Shown piece by piece: positions 33,458-41,757 of a stretch of DNA of 64,000 nt. Under the pieces are notes generated by a model, which was not told the DNA's origin, made no database searches, and saw only the letters and a program-made list of their open reading frames with translations. The position numbers and the translations under genes are program-made. The DNA comes from Sandaracinus sp. (GTDB lineage: Bacteria; Myxococcota_A; Polyangia; Polyangiales; Houyiibacteriaceae): contig JACKEH010000003.1 in the NCBI GenBank assembly GCA_020633125.1, positions 140,708-204,707 of the forward strand. Reading direction: 5' to 3'. Numbering within the stretch: the stretch's first letter is position 1; every line of letters starts with the position of its first letter.

Positions 33458-34135
33458 TCAGCGGCAGGACGTCGGGACGCACCACGGCGTGGTGCCGAGG
33501 ACGCCGCCTTCGGGCAGCACGACCAACATCAGCCGGCGTGACGCGACGATGATGCCGTCGCTGCGTTTGACCGTGTAGCGGAACGGGTACGCACGCGCGC
33601 AGGGCGCACGCTCGCCGGCGAAGTCGAAGCGCAGCTCGAAGCCCAAGAGCGTGCGGCCGACCACGGCGCGAAAGGATTCGCCCTCCGCGTCGACGAACGC
33701 GACGTTGTCGTTCGGCGCCGCGAACGTCGCGACCGCGTCGAGGAAGTAGCTCGCGGCGTTCTGGCCGAGCGGGTCTTGCACCGCCTCCGCTTCGAAGGCG
33801 CCCGAGTAGTCTTCGCCGGCCGCGCTGACCTCGATCTCGATCGGCACCACCAGATCGCCGCCGGAGTTCTCGCGAAGCGTCGCGACGAACGCGCGATCGG
33901 GCCGCGTGACGTCGAGCGGATCGGTGGCGACCAAGATCTCCCAGAGGTCGCTCCACCCGTCGCCGTCGGTGTCGACGACGTCGATGCGCGTCATGCGCAG
34001 GTCTTCGGTCTCGTTGCAGAGTCCGTCACCGTCCACGTCGCGCGCGTCGGGCGCGCCGTCGAGCATGCCGGGAGGCGGCGTGTTGGAGTCGCCGCAAGCC
34101 AGCAGGCCGAGACCGAGGAGGATCGGCAGACGCAT
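33458..34135 (-). CDS. Lipoprotein with Ca-binding (thrombospondin-3-like) repeats
   Basis: 225 aa. Lipobox GLLAC (Cys14) then a short linker. DVDGDGLCNETED and DTDGDGWSDLWE at about 35-65 are DxDxDG calcium-binding loops of the thrombospondin type 3/EF-hand-like kind. The rest is a strand-rich domain with the last Cys at WCVPTSCR. Start at the ATG at 34135, as it opens the signal sequence. Divergent from the OmpA gene with a 149-bp gap holding both promoters. Confidence 0.8.
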   Translation of the reverse strand: MRLPILLGLGLLACGDSNTPPPGMLDGAPDARDVDGDGLCNETEDLRMTRIDVVDTDGDGWSDLWEILVATDPLDVTRPDRAFVATLRENSGGDLVVPIEIEVSAAGEDYSGAFEAEAVQDPLGQNAASYFLDAVATFAAPNDNVAFVDAEGESFRAVVGRTLLGFELRFDFAGERAPCARAYPFRYTVKRSDGIIVASRRLMLVVLPEGGVLGTTPWCVPTSCR

Positions 34136-34284
34136 CGGGGGAAGCGTTGCGAGGCGCGCGCGCGACGTCAACGGCGAGCGAGGTTCGAAGGCCTCGGGCT
34201 CGAAGCCGTTCGGATGCGAAGCGGGTTCGATGGTTCGGGAAGGAACCGTGGGGCTGGAGGCGTACGCTGCGGGTGGAGGTGGCG

Positions 34285-36528
34285 ATGGCGGGGCGCGTCG
34301 AACGATCGTGCGGGGAGACGAACGGGACACGACGAGTCGCGTGGTCGCTCGTGCTCCTCGCGGTGCTCGGGTGCGGCGCGAGCGCGACGCCGGTCCAGCT
34401 GCGGCGTGTCGTGCTCTACCAGAACGGCGTCGGCTATTTCGAGCGCGAGGGGCGCGTGGAGAACGGGCGCGTGGCGTTGCGCCTCGCCCCGCACGAGGTC
34501 GACGACGTGCTCACGACGCTCACGGTCGTCGACCGCGGCGGCGACACCTCGACCTCGCCGTCGGCGGCGATTCCCTCGGGCGAGGACGACGCGCCGCGCA
34601 CGTTGACGCTCGACCTCGGTGACCGACCGCGCGAGGTGCGGATCGCGTATTCGGCGCCGACGCCGGTGTGGCGCGCGACCTACCGCGTGGTGCTCGACGA
34701 AGGCGGCGAGCAAGCGCTGCTGCAGGCGTGGGCGGTCGTGCACAACGCGTCGCCGGAAGATTGGACCGACGTCGACCTCGCGCTCGCGACGAGCGCGCCC
34801 TTCGCGTACCGCGTCGATCTGCGCGATCGGCGTTTCTTCGAACGACCCGACGCGACCGGGCGTGGCGCCGGCGCTCCCAACCGGGGGCCCGTGGGCTCGA
34901 TCGCGACGCGTGGTGGCTACGAGCACGCGAACGACGCGTGTCCGGGGGCGGAAGAAGATCGGGACGGCTTCGAGGACGACGACGGGTGCCCGGATCCGGA
35001 CAACGACCAAGACCGCATCCTCGACGTCGACGACCAATGCCCGAACGAGCCCGAGACCTACAACGGCGTCGAGGACGAAGACGGCTGTCCGGATCGCGGG
35101 CGGGTGTTGCTCGAGCACTCGCAGATTCAAATTCTCGAGAAGATCTACTTCTCGCGCGAGGCGACGGAGACGCAGACGCGGCAGGTGCCGATCCTCGACG
35201 CGCTCGCGGCGACGTTGGTCCACAACCCGCAGATCACGCGTGTGCGAATCGACGGGCACGCGAGCGCGGACGAAGCGAACGGCTGGGCGCTTTCGGCCGA
35301 GCGGGCGGGCGCAGTGCGGGCGGCGTTGATCGCGCGTGGGGTCGCGGAAGAGCGGCTCGTCGCGCAGGCCTTCGGCCCCACGCAGCCCCTCGACGCGCGC
35401 ACGACCGAGGAAGCGTACGAGCGCAACCGGCGGGTCGAGTTTCAGATCGAAGAGCGCGACGAAGGCGACACCGGAGTGCGGGCCGGCGCGGTGGCGCAGC
35501 AGGCGGTGGCGGAGGTCGCGACGGATGCAGCGGGAGCGACGCGCTACGGGCTCGCACGTCGGGTGAGCGTGCCTGCGGGCGCGTCGGCGATGGTGACCGT
35601 GATGAGCGAGCGGGTTCCGGGTCGCGCCGTCCTGGTGTTCGATCCGCAAGCGGACGTCGAAGGCGCGGGACGTTTTCCGCTTCGGGCGGCGCACCTGCGC
35701 AACACGGTCGGTGGAGACGCGGGCGTCGACCTGGTCGCTGGCCCGGTCACGCTCTTCGGCGGCGGGGAGCTGCTCGGCGAAGGCTTGCTCGACGCGTTGC
35801 CGGCGGGTCGCAGCGTGATGCTGCCGTACGGCCTCGATCGCTCGACCACGGTCGAGGTGACGGGAGAAAACGAGGAGACCCCGAGCCGCGTGGTGGGCAT
35901 CGCGCGGGGCGTGGTGCAGCTCGAGCGCATTCAATCGCGGCGCACCCGCTACGTGGTGACGGCGGGCGCGCGCGTGCCGGGGACGATGTTCTTGCGCTAC
36001 CAGACGTCGGGTGGGTTCGAGCTCGTCGAAGCGCCGCCGGGGCACGAGCGGGTGGGCTCGACCTATTGGGTGCCACTGCCGCTGACCGCGTCGCGCACGA
36101 GCACGCTCGAGCTCGTCGCGCGGCGGCCGACACAGGTGTCGGTGGATCTGATGCGTGACTTCACGACCGACGTCGCGCCCTACGTGCAGGGCGGCGGGTT
36201 GCCGGACGCGGTCGCCCGTGGGCTCGCGGTCATCTTGGAGGCGCGGGTGGTCGTGGTGGAGCGCGAGGCACGCGAGCGAGCGGTGCGCGTGGAGCTCGGG
36301 GATCTCGGCCAGCGAAACGCCGAAGTGCGCGCGACGCTCGGGGCGCTGGAGGGTCGGCGCGACGCGGAAGGACGTCGGTTGCGCGCGGAGCTCTCGCAGC
36401 GTGTCGAGGAGGGGATTCGGCGCATGGAGGCGCTCGCGCAGGAGCTCTCGACGGTTCGGGCGGAGCGGGAAGCCGCCTTGGAGCGCTTGCGCGAGGCGGT
36501 GCGGGAGCCTCGGTGGTCGATGGAGTGA
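34285..36528 (+). CDS. DUF4139-like protein with inserted Ca-binding repeats and OmpA domain
   Basis: 747 aa. Lipobox AVLGC (Cys30). Residues ~33-80 (VVLYQNGVGYFEREGRV) and ~130-180 (PTPVWRATYRVVLDEGG ... NASPEDWTDVDLALAT) match the mucoidy-inhibitor/DUF4139 pattern. At about 220-270 two thrombospondin-3-like loops follow (CPGAEEDRDGFEDDDGCPD, then VDDQCP), then an OmpA peptidoglycan-binding domain (about 275-390; VRIDGHASADE, NRRVEFQIEE). After about residue 410 the DUF4139 domain resumes (RYGLARRVSVPAGAS). A C-terminal coiled coil (about 660-745) ends it. It is probably an outer-membrane lipoprotein bound to peptidoglycan. The ATG at 34285 has GGAGG upstream. Confidence 0.83.
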   Translation: MAGRVERSCGETNGTRRVAWSLVLLAVLGCGASATPVQLRRVVLYQNGVGYFEREGRVENGRVALRLAPHEVDDVLTTLTVVDRGGDTSTSPSAAIPSGEDDAPRTLTLDLGDRPREVRIAYSAPTPVWRATYRVVLDEGGEQALLQAWAVVHNASPEDWTDVDLALATSAPFAYRVDLRDRRFFERPDATGRGAGAPNRGPVGSIATRGGYEHANDACPGAEEDRDGFEDDDGCPDPDNDQDRILDVDDQCPNEPETYNGVEDEDGCPDRGRVLLEHSQIQILEKIYFSREATETQTRQVPILDALAATLVHNPQITRVRIDGHASADEANGWALSAERAGAVRAALIARGVAEERLVAQAFGPTQPLDARTTEEAYERNRRVEFQIEERDEGDTGVRAGAVAQQAVAEVATDAAGATRYGLARRVSVPAGASAMVTVMSERVPGRAVLVFDPQADVEGAGRFPLRAAHLRNTVGGDAGVDLVAGPVTLFGGGELLGEGLLDALPAGRSVMLPYGLDRSTTVEVTGENEETPSRVVGIARGVVQLERIQSRRTRYVVTAGARVPGTMFLRYQTSGGFELVEAPPGHERVGSTYWVPLPLTASRTSTLELVARRPTQVSVDLMRDFTTDVAPYVQGGGLPDAVARGLAVILEARVVVVEREARERAVRVELGDLGQRNAEVRATLGALEGRRDAEGRRLRAELSQRVEEGIRRMEALAQELSTVRAEREAALERLREAVREPRWSME

Positions 36529-36838
36529 GGGCGCGGAGTCGGAGTGGGTGTGGTTCTCATCCTGACTCGAGAACGGGCACCAGAACCGCGCTTCCCGCCC
36601 CAGAGACAGAGTCCGAGACGGCGTTTCGCGCCACCGCGTTTCGATGGCTCGCCCCCTGACGGCAGCCTCGCGCGCCTCCCTTCGTTCGCTCGCAGAAACG
36701 GCGTTTTCGCGGCCTCACGGCTTCGCCGACACCGCGCTTCGCGCCACGAACCTCCACGAGCCGTGTTTTCGCGTCCCATCCGAGGCCAAGACGGCGCTTC
36801 GCCGACTCGGGCTTCGCGCCTTGGGGCACTCTTCCGAG
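36529..36838 (+). other. Intergenic region, 310 bp, with repeated ACSGCGYTTCGC motif
   Basis: ACGGCGTTTCGCG (36618), ACGGCGTTTTCGCGG (36698), ACCGCGCTTCGCGCC (36731) and ACGGCGCTTCGCCGA (36791) recur. The third is the reverse complement of the twin motif at 23902/23952. Some open frame runs into the next gene but has no coding character. The homocysteine-methyltransferase promoter is presumably near 36800. Confidence 0.6.
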
Positions 36839-37657
36839 GTGATCCTCTTGCTCGACGGTCCGGTCGGGACCGAGCTGCTCCGACGTGGGGTTTCGACGCC
36901 GCTTCCGGCATGGAGCGCCGACGCGATCGCCTCCGCCCCCGACGTGTTGGCCGCGATTCACGCGGACTACGCGGCGAGCGGCGCGCAGGTGCACACGACG
37001 AATACCTTTCGGACGCGACCTCGGACGATGGGGGCAGCCTGGGAAGAAGCCGCGCGGCGAGCCGCGGCGATCGCTCGGAGCGCGGTGCCAGAGGGCCATC
37101 GGATCGCGGGCTCGATCGCGCCGATCGAGGATTGTTACCGACCCGACTTGTCGCCTGGGCGGGCGGCACGCCGTGAGCATCGCGCGCTCGCGCGCGTGCT
37201 GGCGGACGCCGGCGTCGACCTGCTGCTCTGCGAGACCTTTCCGCATGTCGACGAAGCCTGCGTGGCGGTCGAGGAAGCGGTCGCGACCGGGCTCCCGACG
37301 TGGGTTTCGCTCACGCCGGGCCCCGAGGCGGATCTGCTGACCCCGGGCGCCCTCGCGGAAGGGCTGGCGCGGGCGGTGGATGCGGGAGCCGTGGCGGTCC
37401 TGGTGAACTGCGTCCCCGCATCACGGGCGCGTGCGTACGTCGAGGCGATCGCGGATCGGGCGCTCGGCGTGCCGATCGGTGTCTACGCGAACGCGGGGCA
37501 TGTCGACGAGGCCATGGGGTGGGCACACGTCGACGAGCCGGAGGCGGGCTCTCGGTACCTGACGCACGCGCGGGAATGGGTGGGCGCGGGCGCGACGATC
37601 GTCGGCGGGTGCTGTGGGACGGGCCCGGCGCACGTGCGGGCGCTCTTGGATCTCTGA
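36839..37657 (+). CDS. Homocysteine S-methyltransferase family protein
   Basis: 272 aa. ILLLDGPVGTELLRRG is the conserved N-terminal strand and GT-x-L motif; VHTTNTFRTRPRTM is the substrate loop. The zinc-binding Cys are all present: VLVNCVP in the middle and GGCCGTGPAHVRAL at the end. The family transfers a methyl group to homocysteine from S-methylmethionine, betaine or a similar donor; the donor cannot be told. The GTG at 36839 is the start because the beta-barrel begins there; the frame extends upstream through repeats only. Confidence 0.9.
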   Translation: MILLLDGPVGTELLRRGVSTPLPAWSADAIASAPDVLAAIHADYAASGAQVHTTNTFRTRPRTMGAAWEEAARRAAAIARSAVPEGHRIAGSIAPIEDCYRPDLSPGRAARREHRALARVLADAGVDLLLCETFPHVDEACVAVEEAVATGLPTWVSLTPGPEADLLTPGALAEGLARAVDAGAVAVLVNCVPASRARAYVEAIADRALGVPIGVYANAGHVDEAMGWAHVDEPEAGSRYLTHAREWVGAGATIVGGCCGTGPAHVRALLDL

Positions 37658-37707
37658 GCACGGCCGCACGGTTCGGACCGCTCGGCGGCCGCCGCAACGT
37701 CTCGGGC

Positions 37708-37923
37708 GACGGTCACGCGCCGACCACCTCGTCGCTGACGCAACCTCTCGCTCCGCCTGGGCAACCTGCGACCACGTGCGACGGTCACGCGCCGACCACC
37801 TCGTCGCTGCCGCAACCTCTCGCTCCGCCTGGGCCACCCACGACCTCGTGCGACGGCCACGCGCCGACCAGTTCGTCGCTGACGCAACGTCTCGCTTCCT
37901 CTGGGCGACGGGTGACCGCCGGC
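37708..37923 (+). repeat. 72-bp tandem repeat, three copies
   Basis: Copies at 37708, 37780 and 37852, each 72 bp, starting GACGGYCACGCGCCGACCA and containing the core TGACGCAACSTCTCG (one copy has TGCCGC). A shortened partial unit lies just before (about 37690). No spacers as in CRISPR. It occupies the 321-bp convergent gap 37658-37978; the third copy is the most diverged. Confidence 0.92.
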
Positions 37924-37978
37924 GAGGGTCACGCCCCGCTACGCTCGCCGAATCAACGAACGAAAACGAGCACTTGGA

Positions 37979-39229
37979 TCATCGCGGAGCAGCCAAGGCG
38001 TCGGCACGCTCGGCCGTCACCGGAACCGCGGCAGGCGGCGGGCCCCAACGCACGGTTTCCGCCGCGCCCGGCACGACGATGCGGTGGCGCGTCGGGTCGT
38101 CGACGCTCGCGACCACCACTCCGCGGCCACGCGCCACGTAGGCGAGCAAGCGGCAATCGGGGGAGAAGCTCGGGTCCTTGGCAGCCCAGCCTGGTGGCGA
38201 GACGACGCGGCGGTGGCCGCGGTCGACGTCCAGGAGCTCGACACGCATCGCGCCCCCGAGTCGCGTGTACGCGAGCAAAGTCCCGCGCGCCGAGGCGCAG
38301 AGGGTCGGGGTCTGCGTTTCGCCGGGCGCGGTCGCCGGGGTCACGGCGTCCAAGCCGCCTTCGGCGCGGAGCCGCGAGAGAAAGACCCGCGGGGTGCCGT
38401 CGCGGTCCGAGACGAAGGCCATGCGGCCCGCGGCGCAGCTCGGGCTGACGTCGATGCCGGCGTGCTCGGTCAGACGCCGCAAGGCGCTCCCGTCCGAGCG
38501 TGCCCACCACACCTCCGAGTCCCCCGAGCGTGAGGACGAGAGCACGAGTCCGTCGCCGCATCCGGCGATGCCCATGTCCGTGCCGCCGCTCTCCATCACC
38601 ACGCCGCCCGCGGCGTGCTCGTGCGTGAGGAAGCTGCGGTGTGGCTCGAGCACCGACCACCAGAGCACGGGGCCGACGAAGCCGGGCAGCAGCGCGGTGT
38701 GACGCTCGCTCGAGACGCGGCGCGGGGCGAAGCCGTCCCATTCGGCGACCCAGATCTGCTTTCGTCGGCCCGGCTCGCGGCGGGCGAACGCGAGGCGACC
38801 TTCGAAGCTCGGTCGCTCGCCGGTGAGGCTGAGGACCAAGTCCGACGCGGCGGCGTGACCCAGCGCTCGAAGCTCCGCACCGCGATGCGAGACGAAGACG
38901 GGCGGGGTTTGGTCGTCCCCGTCGACCTCGAGCGAGACCGCGAATCCCGTGCCTTGGGGGCGCACGTAGACCCGCACTTCGCGTCCACGACCCGGCCGGC
39001 CGACGTCGAGGGCGGGCACCCACGCCAGGTCGTTCTCGAGCAAGCTCCGAAGCTCGCGGACCGCCGACGACGGCTCCCCCGCCACGTGCAGGCCGACGCG
39101 AACGGCGGGGCGACGTGCGGCTCCGAAGGTCGGGCTGGCGGCTTCGGGCACGGGGGCTTGCGCATGACTGCCCGGTGCGAGGGCGGCGAGCAGGTAGAGG
39201 AGGCTCGCGAGCCGAAGGGCGCGAATCAT
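37979..39229 (-). CDS. TolB-like WD40/PD40 propeller protein, exported
   Basis: 416 aa. A signal peptide covers ~1-23 (MIRALRLASLLYLLAALAP, then SHA). Residues 35-130 resemble the TolB N-terminal domain. PD40-type propeller blades follow: LAFARREPGRRKQIWVAEWD, VLSSSRSGDSEVWWARSDGS, MAFVSDRDGTPRVFLSR and LLAYVARGRGVVVAS. A periplasmic scaffold role like TolB's is plausible, but no tol-pal genes are nearby. The ATG at 39229 is used; 39241 is a close alternative. The frame continues upstream only as antisense. Confidence 0.82.
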   Translation of the reverse strand: MIRALRLASLLYLLAALAPGSHAQAPVPEAASPTFGAARRPAVRVGLHVAGEPSSAVRELRSLLENDLAWVPALDVGRPGRGREVRVYVRPQGTGFAVSLEVDGDDQTPPVFVSHRGAELRALGHAAASDLVLSLTGERPSFEGRLAFARREPGRRKQIWVAEWDGFAPRRVSSERHTALLPGFVGPVLWWSVLEPHRSFLTHEHAAGGVVMESGGTDMGIAGCGDGLVLSSSRSGDSEVWWARSDGSALRRLTEHAGIDVSPSCAAGRMAFVSDRDGTPRVFLSRLRAEGGLDAVTPATAPGETQTPTLCASARGTLLAYTRLGGAMRVELLDVDRGHRRVVSPPGWAAKDPSFSPDCRLLAYVARGRGVVVASVDDPTRHRIVVPGAAETVRWGPPPAAVPVTAERADALAAPR

Positions 39230-39291
39230 CGCGGGCAGCATGGCACGTGGGGAACGAAGAGGAACGCGGGGTGGCGGTTCGCGAGAGTGGT

Positions 39292-41328
39292 TCAAGCGCC
39301 GCGGGTTGGGGCCTCGGTGGTCTCGGTCGCTCGCGCCAGCGCGTCGTGGAGGGCGGTGAGGGTGAACGGCTTGGCGAGGAAGACTTCGTCGTGAGGCAGT
39401 TGCGACTCGTCGTAGCCGCTCATCAGCACGGCGGGCATCTGGGGATGTCGCGCGCGAATTCCGCGGAGCACTTCGACGCCGCCGAGGCCGGGCATGGTCA
39501 GGTCCAACAACACGACGTCGAAGGGATGGGCTCCGGCGCGTTCGATCGCCTCTTCGCCGTCGGCCACGCCTTCGACCCGATGGCCTTCCATCTCGAGGGC
39601 GGTGCGCACCACCTCGCGAATGGCGTCGTCGTCGTCGAGCACCAACACGTGCAGCGCTCGGCGCTTCTCCCGCGCGATGGGTGCGGTCGGGGCCGGCAAC
39701 GCCTCGTCGGTCCGGCGAAGCTGGATACGAAACGTGGTTCCGTGCCCGGGGCTGCTGGTGACCTCCAGGGTTCCTTCGTGGGTCGTCACGATGCCTCGCA
39801 CCGCGGCGAGGCCGAGCCCGCGACCCGTCGTCTTCGTGGTGAAGAAGGGATCGAAGATGCGGGCACGGGTCGCTTCGTCCATGCCGGGGCCGTCGTCTTC
39901 GACCTCGAGCCGGATGGCGTCGCCTTCCGCCCCCGCGCGCACGCTCACGCGGCCGCGTGCACCCACGGCTTCGACGGCGTTGAGGACCAGGTTGAGGACG
40001 ACCTGTTGCAGTTGGGAGACCTCGCCCCAGACCGCGGGGAGATCGTCGGGCAGGTCCACGTCGAGCGAGACTTGGGCGGGAAGGGACGACGCGACGAGTC
40101 GGCGCACGTCGCGCACGACGTCGCCGAGGGACACGGGGCCGAGGGGCGCGGGCGCACGACCAGCGTAGGCGAGCAGTTGCCGGCACAGGTCCGCCGCGCG
40201 GCTCACCGCGTGGTCGATCTCGGCGAGCATGACCGTGTCGTGGGCGGGTCGCTTCGTTTGCGCGAGCAGCTCGGCGTTCACGCGAACCGCGGCGAGGATG
40301 TTGTTGAAGTCGTGGGCGACGCCGCTGGCGAGCAGGCCGAGGCCTTCGAGGCGTTGCGTGTCGCGCATGCGGACGTCGAGGTCGTGTTGCGCTTTCTCGG
40401 CGGCCAAACGCTCGCCCTCGGCGCGGTCCCGTTCGGCCACGGCGGCGGCGAGGATCGAAGCCACGGTGCCCATCGTCGCGGCGTAGGCCCAGAGCACCAG
40501 CATGCGGAGGTCGGCTTCGAAGCCTGCGAAAGGGCCGCCGCCTTTGGCCGTGCCGACGACGGAAACGACCGCGACCACGACCCCGGCGAGCATCGCGCCG
40601 CGGGGGCCGAGCGAGAGACCCGCCCAAACGACGAAGGGGAAGGGGAGGAAGGTCAGCAGCAGCGAGAGCTCGTTGCGGGTGAGACCTCCGAAGGCGCATC
40701 CCGTCGAGAGCGCGGCCGCGCCGAGGATCAACCAGGCCGCGGGGCGGCGCGCGAGGCGGGCCCAGGTTTCGGGACCGTGGCTCGCCAACAGCACGAGAGG
40801 CGTGACGACGAGCGCGCCGCCGACGTTGCCGAGCCACCAGGTCAGCGCGACCGAACCGACCAGGGCCGCAGGAATGTTGTCGGAGGCACGAAGCGCTCCG
40901 ACGCCGAAGGCCGCGCTCACGCCGGACGCGACGAAGGCGACGCCGAGCAGCGTCAGCACGTGATGTCGGGTGTCGAAGGCCGGGGTGACGCCGAGGCGGT
41001 GGAGGAGGAACGCGCCCAGCGAAGCTTCGAGCATGTTGCCGAGGCCGATGGAGAGCCCGACGACGAGCGGCGTGCCGATGGAGAGGTTGACGATGCAGGC
41101 GCCGACGAAGATCGCGGGCGCGAAGCGGGGGCCGAGAAGCAGGAGGGCCGCGATGGCGAGGCCGGTCGGCGGCCAGAAGAGCGTCGCGTTGTCTTGCTCG
41201 TGGGCGAGCGCGAGACCGATGCGGCCGCTGACGACGTAGAGCACGACGAGGGCGGTCGCTCGGGCGAGGTCGGGGAGGATCGAGGCGCTCCGTTCGGGGC
41301 GCGCGCTCGACTGCACCTCGGATCGCAT
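39292..41328 (-). CDS. MASE1-type hybrid histidine kinase with receiver domain
   Basis: 678 aa. Residues ~20-310 hold 8-10 membrane helices of the MASE1 sensory type (NATLFWPPTGLAIAALLLLG). A short coiled coil leads to the dimerisation domain with the phospho-acceptor His (GVAHDFNNILAAV, about residue 339). The ATPase domain follows: LNLVLNAVEAV (N box), EDDGPGMDE (G1), FDPFFTTKTTGRGLGLA (F and G2). A C-terminal receiver (about 565-670) has DDDD at its start and VVLLDLTMPG with the phospho-acceptor Asp near 609. No dedicated response regulator or output gene adjoins it. Confidence 0.93.
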   Translation of the reverse strand: MRSEVQSSARPERSASILPDLARATALVVLYVVSGRIGLALAHEQDNATLFWPPTGLAIAALLLLGPRFAPAIFVGACIVNLSIGTPLVVGLSIGLGNMLEASLGAFLLHRLGVTPAFDTRHHVLTLLGVAFVASGVSAAFGVGALRASDNIPAALVGSVALTWWLGNVGGALVVTPLVLLASHGPETWARLARRPAAWLILGAAALSTGCAFGGLTRNELSLLLTFLPFPFVVWAGLSLGPRGAMLAGVVVAVVSVVGTAKGGGPFAGFEADLRMLVLWAYAATMGTVASILAAAVAERDRAEGERLAAEKAQHDLDVRMRDTQRLEGLGLLASGVAHDFNNILAAVRVNAELLAQTKRPAHDTVMLAEIDHAVSRAADLCRQLLAYAGRAPAPLGPVSLGDVVRDVRRLVASSLPAQVSLDVDLPDDLPAVWGEVSQLQQVVLNLVLNAVEAVGARGRVSVRAGAEGDAIRLEVEDDGPGMDEATRARIFDPFFTTKTTGRGLGLAAVRGIVTTHEGTLEVTSSPGHGTTFRIQLRRTDEALPAPTAPIAREKRRALHVLVLDDDDAIREVVRTALEMEGHRVEGVADGEEAIERAGAHPFDVVLLDLTMPGLGGVEVLRGIRARHPQMPAVLMSGYDESQLPHDEVFLAKPFTLTALHDALARATETTEAPTRGA

Positions 41329-41433
41329 GACGCGCAGAGTCTACGCGCATCGCGAGAAAGCGGGGCCGGGGAAGCACGGGCACGCGACGAATCGCCGCGT
41401 TGACGGATGCGTCTCGTGCCTCAGGGTTCGTGG

Positions 41434-41745
41434 ATGCGGGCGATGTTGTTCGTGGCGTGGATGCTGATGGCGCCGCGCCTCGTGGGAGCGCAGGCGGCGC
41501 CGTCGATGGACGCGCGGGCGCCGCGGTACACGACGCGTGGTGTGATCGAGGAGCTGCGACCGGAGCGGCGGCAGATCGTGATTCGGCACGAGGCGGTGCC
41601 GGGGTACATGCCGGCGATGACGATGCCGTTCTCCGTGGAGGACGCCTCGCTTTTCGAAGGGCTCGCCGCGCAGCAGCGGGTGGAGTTCACGTTCTCCGTC
41701 GAGGGACGTGGGCGACACGTGGTTCGCGCGATTCGCCGGCGTTGA
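41434..41745 (+). CDS. CusF-like copper-binding periplasmic protein
   Basis: 103 aa. The N-terminus is a signal peptide (MRAMLFVAWMLMAPRLVGAQ). GVIEELRPERRQIVIRHEAV followed by MPAMTMPF is the CusF_Ec pattern; the two Met and the following Phe lie in the metal site that holds Cu(I)/Ag(I). The ATG at 41434 is preferred over 41407 because it opens the signal peptide directly and has AGGG upstream. No copper exporter genes are adjacent; the gene is divergent from the histidine kinase (78 bp if the longer start is used). Confidence 0.82.
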   Translation: MRAMLFVAWMLMAPRLVGAQAAPSMDARAPRYTTRGVIEELRPERRQIVIRHEAVPGYMPAMTMPFSVEDASLFEGLAAQQRVEFTFSVEGRGRHVVRAIRRR

Positions 41746-41757
41746 CGTCGGTGCGTT

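Noticed and set aside
37708..37923. Possible CRISPR array
   Set aside because: The units are contiguous and near-identical over the full 72 bp; there are no unique spacers and no cas genes.
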